Source: JBBSJZ01 sp041739875 (GTDB lineage Bacteria; Planctomycetota; Planctomycetia; Pirellulales; Pirellulaceae). From it: a stretch of DNA of 64,000 bases. Under the pieces are notes generated by a model that was given only the letters and a program-made list of their open reading frames with translations, was not told the origin of the DNA and ran no database searches. Where the stretch lies: assembly GCA_041739875.1 (NCBI GenBank), contig JBGSNA010000350.1, positions 19,680 through 83,679 of the forward strand, given 5' to 3'. Shown one piece after another: positions 50,957 through 60,472 of this stretch; the first letter of the stretch is position 1; each line of letters begins with the position of its first letter. The position numbers and the translations under genes are program-made.

Positions 50957-52291
50957 ATGAAACTTATCCACCACGGCGCTCAGGATGGAGTGACCGGCTC
51001 CTGCCACCAACTCTTCTGGAACGACACGAAAAGCCTGCTTGTCGATTGCGGCACATTTCAAGGTAACGACGCGAGAAAACATCCGAACCCAGAAATCGAG
51101 TTCTCGATCAAGGGAATCGAATCGCTTTTACTGACACACGTTCATATTGATCACGTCGGTCGAGTGCCATATCTGCTTGCCGCAGGGTTGGATGCACCCG
51201 TTTTCTGTTCCGCACCGACCGCCAAACTCTTACCGCTCGTGATGGAAGACGCGCTCAAGATTGGCTTCACGCGATCACGCCGCTTGATCGAACAGTTCCT
51301 CGAAAAAATCGATCGTTTGTTGCACCCAATTCCGTACGGCGAGTGGCGAGAAATCACCAAGGGAGTAAAGATTCGACTAAGTCCGGCTGGCCACGTACTC
51401 GGCTCAGCGATCATCGAAGTCGAATTGCCCTCCGGAGAAGTTGTGGTCTTCTCTGGTGACTTGGGAACGGGAACGGATCCGTTACTCAAAACCGCTAAGA
51501 GTCCGCCGCGCGCAGACTTGCTTGTGCTCGAGAGTACTTATGGCGACAAATTGCACCCATCGGAAAGCGATCGCCAAAAGGAACTCGAAGGAATACTTTG
51601 CAAGACACTCGATAACAAAGGTGTCACGATTATCCCAGCGTTCAGTCTCGGCAGAACGCAAACCTTGCTGTTCGAGATGAACAACATCTTTGAACGACTG
51701 CAGGGAAGACCGATGTGTGATCACATCAAGAACGTGGACGTCATTGTCGACTCACCGCTCGCTTCGCGATTCACACAACTGTACGAACAACTCCAAGAAT
51801 ATTGGGGCGAAGAAGCTCAAACGGTGCTGAAGATCGACGATCAACCCCTTGTCTTTGAAAACTTAACGACCGTTGCCGATCATCAAGAACACAAAGCTAC
51901 GATTGCACATATTGCGAAGCATGAGTTGCCGGCAATCGTGATCGCTGGTAGCGGCATGTGTACGGGTGGACGAATCGTGAACTACTTGAAAGAGTTCATC
52001 GGCGACCCGAAGAGCGACATTGTGTTTGTCGGCTATCAAGCATCCGGAACCCCGGGGCACTACATTGGTCGCGGAAGCGATTGGGTACGGCTCGACGGTC
52101 GAAAATATGACATTCGCGCCGGGGTGCATCGTTTGCATGGGTACTCTGCCCACGGTGACCAAGCGGATTTGCTACGCTTCGTCGACGGCATGCAAGAGCC
52201 TCCCAAAGCCATCCGGCTCGTCCACGGCGACTACCAACCCAAACAAGTCCTAACACAGAAACTGACCGAACGCGGTTACAACGTCATTTGA
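50957..52291 (+). CDS. MBL-fold ribonuclease, beta-CASP family
   Basis: 444 residues. The metallo-beta-lactamase motif HVHIDHVGRVPYL (61-73) supplies the zinc ligands. The beta-CASP domain has VLESTYGDKLHPS, GVTIIPAFSLGRTQTLLFEM and GSGMCTGGRIVNYLKEF. The C-terminal RMMBL part carries VHRLHGYSAHGDQADLLRFV and a closing VHGDYQPKQ. These are features of CPSF73/RNase J-like nucleases that cut or trim RNA. It is cytoplasmic and stands alone, converging with the caspase-like gene 14 bases after its stop. Confidence 0.9.
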   Translation: MKLIHHGAQDGVTGSCHQLFWNDTKSLLVDCGTFQGNDARKHPNPEIEFSIKGIESLLLTHVHIDHVGRVPYLLAAGLDAPVFCSAPTAKLLPLVMEDALKIGFTRSRRLIEQFLEKIDRLLHPIPYGEWREITKGVKIRLSPAGHVLGSAIIEVELPSGEVVVFSGDLGTGTDPLLKTAKSPPRADLLVLESTYGDKLHPSESDRQKELEGILCKTLDNKGVTIIPAFSLGRTQTLLFEMNNIFERLQGRPMCDHIKNVDVIVDSPLASRFTQLYEQLQEYWGEEAQTVLKIDDQPLVFENLTTVADHQEHKATIAHIAKHELPAIVIAGSGMCTGGRIVNYLKEFIGDPKSDIVFVGYQASGTPGHYIGRGSDWVRLDGRKYDIRAGVHRLHGYSAHGDQADLLRFVDGMQEPPKAIRLVHGDYQPKQVLTQKLTERGYNVI

Positions 52292-52305
52292 GTCCAACCG
52301 AGCAA

Positions 52306-53928
52306 CTACGGCCAAAGCGAGCTATTTTCTAGTTCCATCAGTTTCTTCCATCGCTCGACAGTTGGCTCGTCGGCAACGTTGGGTAAGTTGAGTTCAAGCA
52401 ATACGTTTTGCAACGTCAGCACGAGTCGCTCAAATTTGGCTTCGTGACGTTCTAGCTCATCGATTTCCTTCGTCAGTTCCTCAATCTTTAATTGCACATG
52501 CTCGAGAGATTGTGATTCTTCAAAGGACTCAATCAACGTCACGAATTCATCCCCACGTGCACTGGTCCACTGGGTGATAATTGGCGAAAAGCCGTGCTCG
52601 CGAAACTCGGGGTTCGCTTGGTTGAGCGATCGACGGATCTCTTCGATCAGTGTGACTTCGGCGTCCGATAGATCCGATACGACCGCATACTTCTTGTCGA
52701 TTCTCTCGGTGAGCTTTCTTCGCTGACGCTGAATTCGGCGAACGGAAAGGTCACCGGGTAGCTCAAGAATCGAAGCGAGCTGAGTAATGACTTCACTTTG
52801 ATCTGCTCTCGCAAAAGCCAGTATCTCATCGATCGTACGGTCGAGCGAATTCGTTTTGGATGCGACATCGGCTGTATCCGTCCCGCTCAGCAATCCTCCA
52901 AAAATGGACTGCACAAAACCTGGCGAGTCGGATTCGGTTGGCTCCACTTTGAAATTGCTCAATCGCCTGAGAACCACATCGGACGTTCTCAAAGGTACGT
53001 CGATCGTATCGCAAGTGATCATGGCATACGCGTGAGCCTCCGCCATGCTAACTCGACCGTCCTTATCATAGTCCGCTTGAATCAAGTCGACCCCATCGCG
53101 AGACCTTCCATCGAGTGCCGCCCAGAAGTATGAACTGTATTCTTGGTAATTGGACTCGTCGATTGCTGGCGTGCATCCTGCGGACGCGCGATCGTGTCGC
53201 TGGGAAAAGAAACCGCATCGCGCCCGCTCGCTTAAACCGAATCTGCGATCACCTTCACGGAAAACCATTTCGGCAAATCCACCGCTGTAACACTGAACCA
53301 TCACAACGATGACCTGTACATCGGGCGAAAATCGATCAAGCCAATCGATAAATTCACTCGCTCGTAGCTCTTCATCGCCCCACAGAATAATCGACGTGTC
53401 GCGAGCATGCTCGGATGCCGTAAACCTCGCATCAACGTCGTCGTGTGCGTTCACATCCGAGTTGGCGGGTCCGCCGTGCGCGGTGACATACAACACCAAG
53501 CGATCTCCATCGTCCAGGTCGTTCGCGAGTTGTCGCATCAACTCATCCAGATGTTGCTTGTCAGCCGGTTTTTCCTGAGCAATGGGGTGATGGTTTCGAT
53601 AGCGGAGCGAAATCCAGTATTCGTCTCCAATAATTCGACACATCCACTTCATCGCCGGTGACGATTCAGCGGCGTCATCGATGTACTTTAGATCGGGATC
53701 CGACGCTGGGCCGTCAGCAAATAGGATCCGGTGGTCCAACGGCTGTGAATGGTTATCGGCCACGACTCGCGAGAAATACTCGACGTTCTTCTCTAGCGAG
53801 ACTTGATTATTCGCAGGATCTGGACCGCCCCCAATGGTAACAAAAACGTCACGTGCACTAACAGATTCCAAGCTGCTCCAAAACAGAAAAATCTGGGCGT
53901 AAATCATCCAGAGGCGTAGGCGAGACAT
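52306..53928 (-). CDS. Exported caspase-like (C13/legumain-type) protein with EF-hand loop
   Basis: 540 residues with a signal peptide (hydrophobic IYAQIFLFW, ending near residue 25). The His-Gly of a caspase-like fold is in LYVTAHGGP (147-155), and the nucleophile-type VQCYSGGF (211-218) puts Cys213 after a beta-strand, the usual spacing for a C13/C14-like dyad. An EF-hand-type loop DYDKDGRVSMAEA lies near 290, with all five calcium positions. A coiled coil (QLKIEELTKEIDELERHEAK) precedes the C-terminus. It may be a secreted, calcium-sensitive cysteine peptidase; activity and target are inferred. It converges with the beta-CASP gene. Confidence 0.8.
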   Translation of the reverse strand: MSRLRLWMIYAQIFLFWSSLESVSARDVFVTIGGGPDPANNQVSLEKNVEYFSRVVADNHSQPLDHRILFADGPASDPDLKYIDDAAESSPAMKWMCRIIGDEYWISLRYRNHHPIAQEKPADKQHLDELMRQLANDLDDGDRLVLYVTAHGGPANSDVNAHDDVDARFTASEHARDTSIILWGDEELRASEFIDWLDRFSPDVQVIVVMVQCYSGGFAEMVFREGDRRFGLSERARCGFFSQRHDRASAGCTPAIDESNYQEYSSYFWAALDGRSRDGVDLIQADYDKDGRVSMAEAHAYAMITCDTIDVPLRTSDVVLRRLSNFKVEPTESDSPGFVQSIFGGLLSGTDTADVASKTNSLDRTIDEILAFARADQSEVITQLASILELPGDLSVRRIQRQRRKLTERIDKKYAVVSDLSDAEVTLIEEIRRSLNQANPEFREHGFSPIITQWTSARGDEFVTLIESFEESQSLEHVQLKIEELTKEIDELERHEAKFERLVLTLQNVLLELNLPNVADEPTVERWKKLMELENSSLWP

Positions 53929-54063
53929 GAGGTCCAGTAAGCAGAGTAAGAAATGGAATGACCGGCAACTCGCTATGTTACTTCACCGGGCTTGGCCTGC
54001 CACGTGGTAACGCTACAGTGTTTCTACCCCTTTTGATTTGCCTGCAATTCAAGACTATTTAGC

Positions 54064-55359
54064 GTGAACACAGCTTCAACATATGACGTCGCGATCGTTG
54101 GCGCCGGGCTCGCCGGACTAACTTGCGCCAACGTACTTCACCTACGTGGAAAGTCCGTCGTGGTACTCGAAGCCAGTGATCGTATTGGCGGCCGCGTTCG
54201 AACGGAATCGGTGGATGGCTTTACACTCGATTACGGTTTCCAGGTACTCCTGACGGCCTACCCCGCGTGTCGTGAACTGCTTGATTACGAATCGCTGGAT
54301 TTAAGACCGTTCGAGCCAGGGGCACTGATTCGCTCATCTGGAAAGTTCTCGATACTCGCAGACCCTTGGCGAGCACCGAGCCAGGCGGTGGCCACCGCGA
54401 TGAGTCCCGTAGGATCATTTCTCGATAAATTGCGAATCGCGAAACTGCGTCGACAAAGTCGGCGAGGCACGCTCGAGGATTTGTATCAACGACCGGAAAC
54501 GACGACACGAGAGCGACTTGGAGCCATCGGGTTCTCCGACGCAATGATCAATTCTTTTTTCGTGCCATTTCTCGGTGGCGTGTTCCTCGACGAGTCGCTT
54601 TCGACGTCAAGTCGGATGCTCGAGTTCGTTATGCGAATGTTTGCCGAAGGCGACATCGCCATTCCCAGTCAAGGCATGGCCGCAATCCCGAAACAGCTCG
54701 CGGAGGGGTTACCCGACGGGTGCATCCGGTTGCGATCCACAGTCACCCATCTCGATGCCAACAACCACCTCGATGCCAAACAGGTAACGTTAAGTGATGG
54801 CGAAGTTATTCAAGCGAAGCATGTCGTTGTCGCAACGGAAAGTAATGCTGCGGCGAAGTTACTCAGCTTACCGACGCTAGCAACTCAGTGGTCCGGCACA
54901 ACGACGATGTACTTTGCGAGCGGCTCTGGCAGCATGCCCCATGAGACTCGACCGATGCTGATGCTTCGTGGAGATGAATTGGGGCCGATCCAAACCGCTA
55001 CGGTCCTAAGTCGCGTTGCTCCGAGCTATGCACCACCTGGCCAGACACTCGTGAGCGTTACCCTCTCGGATCAAATCGCCAAACCAAACCCATGCGGTGA
55101 CTCGAACGAATTGGTCACGGCGGTACTCGATCAACTCGCAAGTTGGCTCCCTTGCAAAGAGGATTGGCGGTTGCTGCAGACATTTCGCATCCCATTTGGT
55201 TTGCCTCGAAATTCCCTCGGGGATATCATGAATCCAGCAAAGTTGGTTCCCTGGGGCGGGCAAAGTGGGATATGGATTTGTGGCGATTTTTGCGAAACCC
55301 CGAGTATTCACGGGGCAATGAACAGCGGCCGACGAGTCGCAAATACCATCTTGGGCTAG
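54064..55359 (+). CDS. FAD-dependent amine oxidase/desaturase-type oxidoreductase
   Basis: 431 residues from a GTG start. The dinucleotide motif DVAIVGAGLAGLTCANVL is followed by VVVLEASDRIGGRVRTE, typical of monoamine-oxidase and phytoene-desaturase enzymes. The second FAD-contacting part is at the C-terminus: GIWICGDFCETPSIHGAMNS, then GRRVANTI. The middle is more variable. It probably oxidises or desaturates a small lipid or amine; the desaturase-type similarity suggests carotenoid or related lipids. No carotenoid genes are nearby. Confidence 0.88.
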   Translation: MNTASTYDVAIVGAGLAGLTCANVLHLRGKSVVVLEASDRIGGRVRTESVDGFTLDYGFQVLLTAYPACRELLDYESLDLRPFEPGALIRSSGKFSILADPWRAPSQAVATAMSPVGSFLDKLRIAKLRRQSRRGTLEDLYQRPETTTRERLGAIGFSDAMINSFFVPFLGGVFLDESLSTSSRMLEFVMRMFAEGDIAIPSQGMAAIPKQLAEGLPDGCIRLRSTVTHLDANNHLDAKQVTLSDGEVIQAKHVVVATESNAAAKLLSLPTLATQWSGTTTMYFASGSGSMPHETRPMLMLRGDELGPIQTATVLSRVAPSYAPPGQTLVSVTLSDQIAKPNPCGDSNELVTAVLDQLASWLPCKEDWRLLQTFRIPFGLPRNSLGDIMNPAKLVPWGGQSGIWICGDFCETPSIHGAMNSGRRVANTILG

Positions 55360-55471
55360 CCTGAAACACGAGTGACCGGTGTAGAATGGCGGCCCGTGTT
55401 CTAAAATCGCCATTGCTTGAAAGGCGTTTACGCTGAACCTTTAGTACGTTTTTCGTAGGATGGATCATCAC

Positions 55472-56032
55472 ATGTCAAAAATGTTTCTTGGTGCTGCATT
55501 GTTGGTTGCAATGACTTCGACGTTTGCAGGCGCCGCCGACACAACCGAGAGCCTCAAACAGGGTGACCCGATTGGTGCATTCATTGTGACCAAGGTCGCG
55601 GGTGCCGAGGACGATGGAATTGAAACTGGCGAGTCTCTGTGCTATCGATGCCGTTACGGGTCTCGACCCATGGTGATGGTGTTTTCTCGCGACGCCGGCG
55701 CCGGTGTAACCAAGCTAGTGAAGGAAATTGATTCGGCGGTTTCCGCAAACCCGGACTCTGAATTGAAGGGTCTTGTCACATTGCTTGGCAATGATCGTGA
55801 CGCGCTCAAGCAACAAGCGAATCAAATGGTCAAAGACTCGGGTGCCAAGCATATTCCAATGGTGATTTCGGAAGACCCTGAGCATGGCCCAAGCAATTAT
55901 GGCCTGGATGATTCAGCCGAGGTTACCATTGTCGTCGCCAACGACAGCCAAGTGGTGGCAACGCACACCTTCAAGGCTGGCAATGTCGATGTCGCCAAGG
56001 TCATGAACGAGGTGAAACAATTGCTAAACTAG
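55472..56032 (+). CDS. Exported thioredoxin-like protein
   Basis: 186 residues from the ATG at 55472 (an ATG at 55460 adds MDHH). A signal peptide ends near TFAGAA. The thioredoxin-like fold has CYRCRYGSRPMVMVFSR, a CxxC followed by the usual strand and a proline, and later PMVISEDPEH and VTIVVANDSQVVATHTF. It could be a periplasmic thiol-disulfide protein. A good terminator follows 41 bases after the stop. It sits just ahead of a tetraheme cytochrome gene, whose hemes need reduced Cys before attachment. Confidence 0.75.
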   Translation: MSKMFLGAALLVAMTSTFAGAADTTESLKQGDPIGAFIVTKVAGAEDDGIETGESLCYRCRYGSRPMVMVFSRDAGAGVTKLVKEIDSAVSANPDSELKGLVTLLGNDRDALKQQANQMVKDSGAKHIPMVISEDPEHGPSNYGLDDSAEVTIVVANDSQVVATHTFKAGNVDVAKVMNEVKQLLN

Positions 56033-56073
56033 TGGCCAATTAGCAGGCCACACTTACGACAACTCGATCGCAG

Positions 56074-56107
56074 CCACCTGTCTGTTATGGCAGGTGGTTA
56101 TTTTTTT
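56074..56107 (+). terminator. Rho-independent terminator
   Basis: A 9-bp stem with one G-T pair (ccacctgtc / ggcaggtgg) and a 6-base loop is followed by tta and a run of seven T. It ends the thioredoxin-like gene, separating it from the cytochrome gene. Confidence 0.85.
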
Positions 56108-56281
56108 GCGAGTCCGTCTTTCATGACCTATCGTTACCCTAGAGGTGTCCGCACAGCTTGCAGGATAGAGCAACGGACCGTTTGTGACGAATGTCGCAAT
56201 TGTGCCTGCGAAAACACGCGGTGCGATTCCCTGAAGACACAAAATAGCGACTTTGTCCTCTGCTGATTCCCACCATTTCGA

Positions 56282-57331
56282 ATGCTGAAAAGAACAAGCA
56301 TGTTCCATCGATACGCTGGCCTTGTCGTGCTCTTTTTCGCAAGCTGTGTGACTTGCATCGCTGCGAATTCGAGCCATCTAGGTGCCAACGAGGTTCACAT
56401 CGCGTCACCCGCCGACCCACGTCTGGTGCTGGGAAGCGAAACATGTGTGAAGTGCCACGCGGCTGAAGTTAAGTCTCAACTAACAACACCGCATGTCCGT
56501 ACGTTTGATGAACTGCATCGTCGCCCCGAAGCTGCCGCGATCGCTTCAAAGCTAGGTTTACAGTCGATCAAACACGAGGGGCGATGTGTCGCCTGTCACT
56601 ATACACAGCAAACCGAACCCACAACGGGAAACGTTCATGCGGTCGCTGGTGTTTCGTGCGAGTCGTGCCACGGCGGTGCTAGAAACTGGCTCGATCTCCA
56701 CCATGATTATGGTGGTGAAGGCATAACTCGCTTGACCGAATCACCTCAGCACCGAAACCAACGGCTGCAGCGCAGCATCGACGCAGGCATGCGAAATCCA
56801 GCCAACGTCTTCTTGGTCGCGCAGAGTTGCTATCGTTGCCACACGACAGTGGACGAACAGCTCGTCAATGTCGGAGGCCATAGTGTCGGTAGCTTGGAAT
56901 TCGAATTCGTTGCTTGGAGCCAGGGTACCCAAAGACACAATTTTGCTCGAACTGATGGAACCAGCAATCAAGTCAGTTCACCGGAACGGCTTCGAGTCAT
57001 GTTTGTCGCTGGGATGATGGCTGAGCTCGAAGCGACGTTGCGAGCCACCGCCGCAGCAACCGCGAAGGCAACATACGGCGTGAACGCCGCCCAGCGGACC
57101 GCGAGAGCGGCAGCCCGCTTGAAGAGTGTCAGCCAGAAAGTAGCGATCCCAGAGGTCACGGAGGCGGTACGCATCTTTGAAACGGTGACTCTCAAACTGA
57201 ATAATCACGCCGAATTAACGTCCGCTGCTGACGCGATCGCCCAATTAGGCGGCGATTTCGCCCGAATTCACGATGGCCGAGCTCTTTCGGCTCTGGATCC
57301 ATTTATCCCAGAACCGGCTCGCTGGAAGTAG
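56282..57331 (+). CDS. Exported tetraheme cytochrome c (c554-like)
   Basis: 349 residues. A signal peptide (hydrophobic YAGLVVLFFASCV) is followed by four CxxCH heme sites: CVKCH at 55-59, CVACH at 102-106, CESCH at 126-130 and CYRCH at 183-187. Several further His (for example in LDLHHDYGG) may be distal ligands. The pattern matches cytochrome c554/multiheme electron carriers. The C-terminal 150 residues are helical and contain no more heme sites. The stop overlaps the next frame, but that protein's preferred start is further on. Confidence 0.88.
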   Translation: MLKRTSMFHRYAGLVVLFFASCVTCIAANSSHLGANEVHIASPADPRLVLGSETCVKCHAAEVKSQLTTPHVRTFDELHRRPEAAAIASKLGLQSIKHEGRCVACHYTQQTEPTTGNVHAVAGVSCESCHGGARNWLDLHHDYGGEGITRLTESPQHRNQRLQRSIDAGMRNPANVFLVAQSCYRCHTTVDEQLVNVGGHSVGSLEFEFVAWSQGTQRHNFARTDGTSNQVSSPERLRVMFVAGMMAELEATLRATAAATAKATYGVNAAQRTARAAARLKSVSQKVAIPEVTEAVRIFETVTLKLNNHAELTSAADAIAQLGGDFARIHDGRALSALDPFIPEPARWK

Positions 57332-57411
57332 TGCTCCGACGGCCTCATTTGTGCCACCGCTCGATTCGAGACATAATGCTCGCTCTTGTCGAGGGCAAAC
57401 GTATCACTCGG

Positions 57412-60400
57412 ATGGCACAAACGATGCAGACACGACTTTTCACTGAGCTATCAAGCATTCTTGTCATCGTTGCGTGTTGGGCCGTTACATCCCATGCTGA
57501 CGACGAGGCTCAATCGGTTGGAGGCACCACTCCGGTTGGCGTACCAGGTCAACCTGGTGTTCCGGTCATCGGCCCGGATGGCAAACCCATGAAGCCCAGT
57601 GGCAAGCCGGCAAACGTAGGTGATGAGTCGCAAGCCAAACCAGCCGACGACGCCAAGAAGCCTGAGTCGCCGGAACCGAAGGTAATTCGACGTGATGCGA
57701 AGGAAAGTGGCGACGCAGATCCAGATGAACTGAAGGCGACCGTGGGTGACGACGGGCGCGTCGCATTCGAGTTTAGAAACCAGCCTTGGATCGATCTTGT
57801 TCAATGGCTTGCTGAGATTTCAAAGCTGCCGTTGGATTGGCAAGAACTGCCGGCTGATCGAGTTAACCTAACAAGTTCTGGTAGGTACACCGTCGAAGAA
57901 GCTTGCGACCTGTTCAATCGACACCTTCTCGCTCGTGGCTATACACTTCTCAAAATGGATGGCGGCCTAATCGTTGCCAAGACCGAGAATATCAATCCGG
58001 CAATCGTCCCACGCGTTGAACCAGAACAACTCGCTGGATTGACTCCTCACACGTTCGTTCGTACCTCACTTGATGTCGGTTGGTTATCCGCAGAGAAATT
58101 GGCGGAGGAACTAAAACCGATGATCAGCAGCAACGGTCGATTGACCGCGCTCACTTCGACCAATCGGATCGAAGCGATGGACGCTGCGATTAACTTGCTC
58201 CAGATCTCCGTGTTACTCGACCAAGAACGCGACCTCTCTAGCCGCGAAGCGCTTGCGCCGGAATTTCGCCTCCGCTACTTACCCGCGGAAGAGGCCAAAT
58301 TGATGCTCGAAGAATTCTTGGGTGTCAAGAAAGAGAAAGAAGCACCAATGAGCCCGCAACAGATGCAGATGATGCAACAGATGCGGCAACAGAATGGCAA
58401 CCAACCCGAACCGCCAAAGAAAGAAAAGGAAGTCTCGATCGTCGCAAACGTTCGCCAAAATTCGATCATCATTCGCGCCGAGAGAGATCGTATAGCAATC
58501 GCGACTGAGTTTCTCAAGCGTGTCGACGTTCCAAGCGACACGATGGTCTCGCTTTCGGATATCCAGAGTCGTGTGCAAGTCTATCGGTTGGCCTCGCTTG
58601 ACCCTGAAAAGCTGCTTGAGATCGTCAGCGAAATGAACGTGCTCGAACCCTCGACGAGAATGCGCGTCGACAAAGAAAACAAAGCGCTGATCGTATCCGG
58701 AAGTGGTGCTGACCGGTTCATTATCTCGTCTCTGATCGAGCGGCTTGACGGCAGCGGCCGCAAATTCGAAGTGCTCCAACTCCGTCGACTTGATGCAACC
58801 GAGGTCGCCGAATCCATTGAGTTCTTAATGGGAAAGAAGAAGGAAGAGAAACAAGACTCACGTCGTTCTTACTATTACTACGATCCCTTTAGCCGCGATG
58901 AAAAGAAACCCGATGGTGATGATTTTCGCGTCGCCGCAAACGAACGCTATCGCCAAATTCTGATTTGGGCAAACGAAATAGAGATGGAAGAGGTCCGCTC
59001 GCTGCTCGTCAAGCTTGGTGAATTACCGCCTGAGGGTGGAAGCCGACAACCGTTCCGTGTGATCGACGCGGCCGCGACACCTGAGACCTACGAGTACCTG
59101 CAACAGCTTCGCACTCAGTGGCAGCGACTAGCGCCAAACGATATCGAATTACCTGCCCCTGAGTCGTTCAAGGATCCAAACGCGGATGCAAAATCGAATG
59201 CTGAAGCGGCCATCGACGACGAAGCCCCCACGGACGACGAAGCGCCCGAAAAGACAGATAGTCGTGCGATTGAACTTGATGAAAACAAGGTCCCACCCGA
59301 AGACGTGACAAGCCACAGCGAACCGCGTGACACGAAGACCAACACGAATACGCTGGTGCAGATCACGTCAGCGCACGTCGCAGCCGACGAAGACTCGACC
59401 GCTCCCCCAACCATTGAATCGGCTCGCGATTTTGATCGAATGTTTCGCGGCGGCGATCAACGCAAATCCGGCGCCCCGCCACCTGCTCGCGATCAATCAC
59501 AAGAAAACACCAAGCCAGCACCGATCCAAATCACTATCGATCGCAATGGAAACTTATTGCTTACAAGCGAAGACACCAAGGCACTGGATCGGTTGGAGGA
59601 CCTCATGCTCCAAGTCGCTCCACCACAACGACCTTACCGTGTGTTCGCCATCAAGAATGCGTCGGCAAGCTGGATGCTGCTCAATCTCGAGGACTACTTC
59701 AAAGACGCCGAAGAGTCTGGAGACAAAGACTCCGATCGATTCTTTGGCTGGTATTTTGGAATCGACGACAATAAGAAAGACTCCAAGAAACCAGGGCTCG
59801 GAGCCGGGGTGAAGTTGCGTTTCGTATCCGACAATGACACCAACACGATTGTCGTGAGCGGAGCCACTAGCGAGCAACTCAAAACGATTGCGGAACTGAT
59901 CGAATTGTGGGACGTGCCAGAGCCCGTCAATAAGCGAAAGACTCGATTTACCAAGTTGATTCCCGTAACTTATGGTAAAGCAGATAAAATTGCGGAGACG
60001 GTGAAGGATGCCTATCGCGACTTACTTAGCAGCAACGACAAGGCGTTTCAAAAGTCTCCGGGAGGCAAGCCAAGTGGGGAATCCAAGGATGAACCACGCA
60101 ATCGTGGCGGCAACGGCACAGGCTTTGTCGACGCAGGGAGTGGAAATGAAGGGGGTGGCGAAGACTTTTCCTTTAAGGGTAAGTTATCCATCGGGATTGA
60201 TGCCATTGGAAACACGTTACTCGTCAGCGCCGAAGGCGAACCGCTACTAGAACTCGTTTCCGATATGATCAAACAACTCGACGAAGCCGCGCAACCTCGG
60301 GGCGAAGTCGAAGTCATCCAATTATCAGGCGGCTTAAGTGGTAGAACACTCGAAGATGCACTTCAAGCCTTTGGTACGGCGTCAAAACAGAAGTCGAGTA

Positions 60401-60441
60401 TTGACCGACCGAAACGTTCACAAGAACCGTCCAAAGAGTAA
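57412..60441 (+). CDS. Large exported protein with secretin N-domain-like repeats
   Basis: About 1009 residues from the ATG at 57412; the frame continues to 57331, and a start at 57376 is possible. A signal sequence (FTELSSILVIVACWAVTSHA) is followed by a Gly/Pro-rich stretch that includes GVPGQPGVPVIGPDGKPMKP. Then come several mixed alpha/beta modules like the N1-N3 domains of secretins (for example VNLTSSGRYTVEEACDLFNR, IIVSSLIERLDGSGRKFEVL), separated by charged linkers near 620-720. The C-terminus has two such modules (PVTYGKADKIAETVKDAYRD and GNTLLVSAEGEPLLELVSDM). I see no secretin pore domain. It may form a periplasmic ring or adaptor; the MMPL transporter follows 31 bases later. Confidence 0.82.
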   Translation: MAQTMQTRLFTELSSILVIVACWAVTSHADDEAQSVGGTTPVGVPGQPGVPVIGPDGKPMKPSGKPANVGDESQAKPADDAKKPESPEPKVIRRDAKESGDADPDELKATVGDDGRVAFEFRNQPWIDLVQWLAEISKLPLDWQELPADRVNLTSSGRYTVEEACDLFNRHLLARGYTLLKMDGGLIVAKTENINPAIVPRVEPEQLAGLTPHTFVRTSLDVGWLSAEKLAEELKPMISSNGRLTALTSTNRIEAMDAAINLLQISVLLDQERDLSSREALAPEFRLRYLPAEEAKLMLEEFLGVKKEKEAPMSPQQMQMMQQMRQQNGNQPEPPKKEKEVSIVANVRQNSIIIRAERDRIAIATEFLKRVDVPSDTMVSLSDIQSRVQVYRLASLDPEKLLEIVSEMNVLEPSTRMRVDKENKALIVSGSGADRFIISSLIERLDGSGRKFEVLQLRRLDATEVAESIEFLMGKKKEEKQDSRRSYYYYDPFSRDEKKPDGDDFRVAANERYRQILIWANEIEMEEVRSLLVKLGELPPEGGSRQPFRVIDAAATPETYEYLQQLRTQWQRLAPNDIELPAPESFKDPNADAKSNAEAAIDDEAPTDDEAPEKTDSRAIELDENKVPPEDVTSHSEPRDTKTNTNTLVQITSAHVAADEDSTAPPTIESARDFDRMFRGGDQRKSGAPPPARDQSQENTKPAPIQITIDRNGNLLLTSEDTKALDRLEDLMLQVAPPQRPYRVFAIKNASASWMLLNLEDYFKDAEESGDKDSDRFFGWYFGIDDNKKDSKKPGLGAGVKLRFVSDNDTNTIVVSGATSEQLKTIAELIELWDVPEPVNKRKTRFTKLIPVTYGKADKIAETVKDAYRDLLSSNDKAFQKSPGGKPSGESKDEPRNRGGNGTGFVDAGSGNEGGGEDFSFKGKLSIGIDAIGNTLLVSAEGEPLLELVSDMIKQLDEAAQPRGEVEVIQLSGGLSGRTLEDALQAFGTASKQKSSIDRPKRSQEPSKE

Positions 60442-60472
60442 TTTGCTCCATAACAAGGTGGCTCTCTGATCG

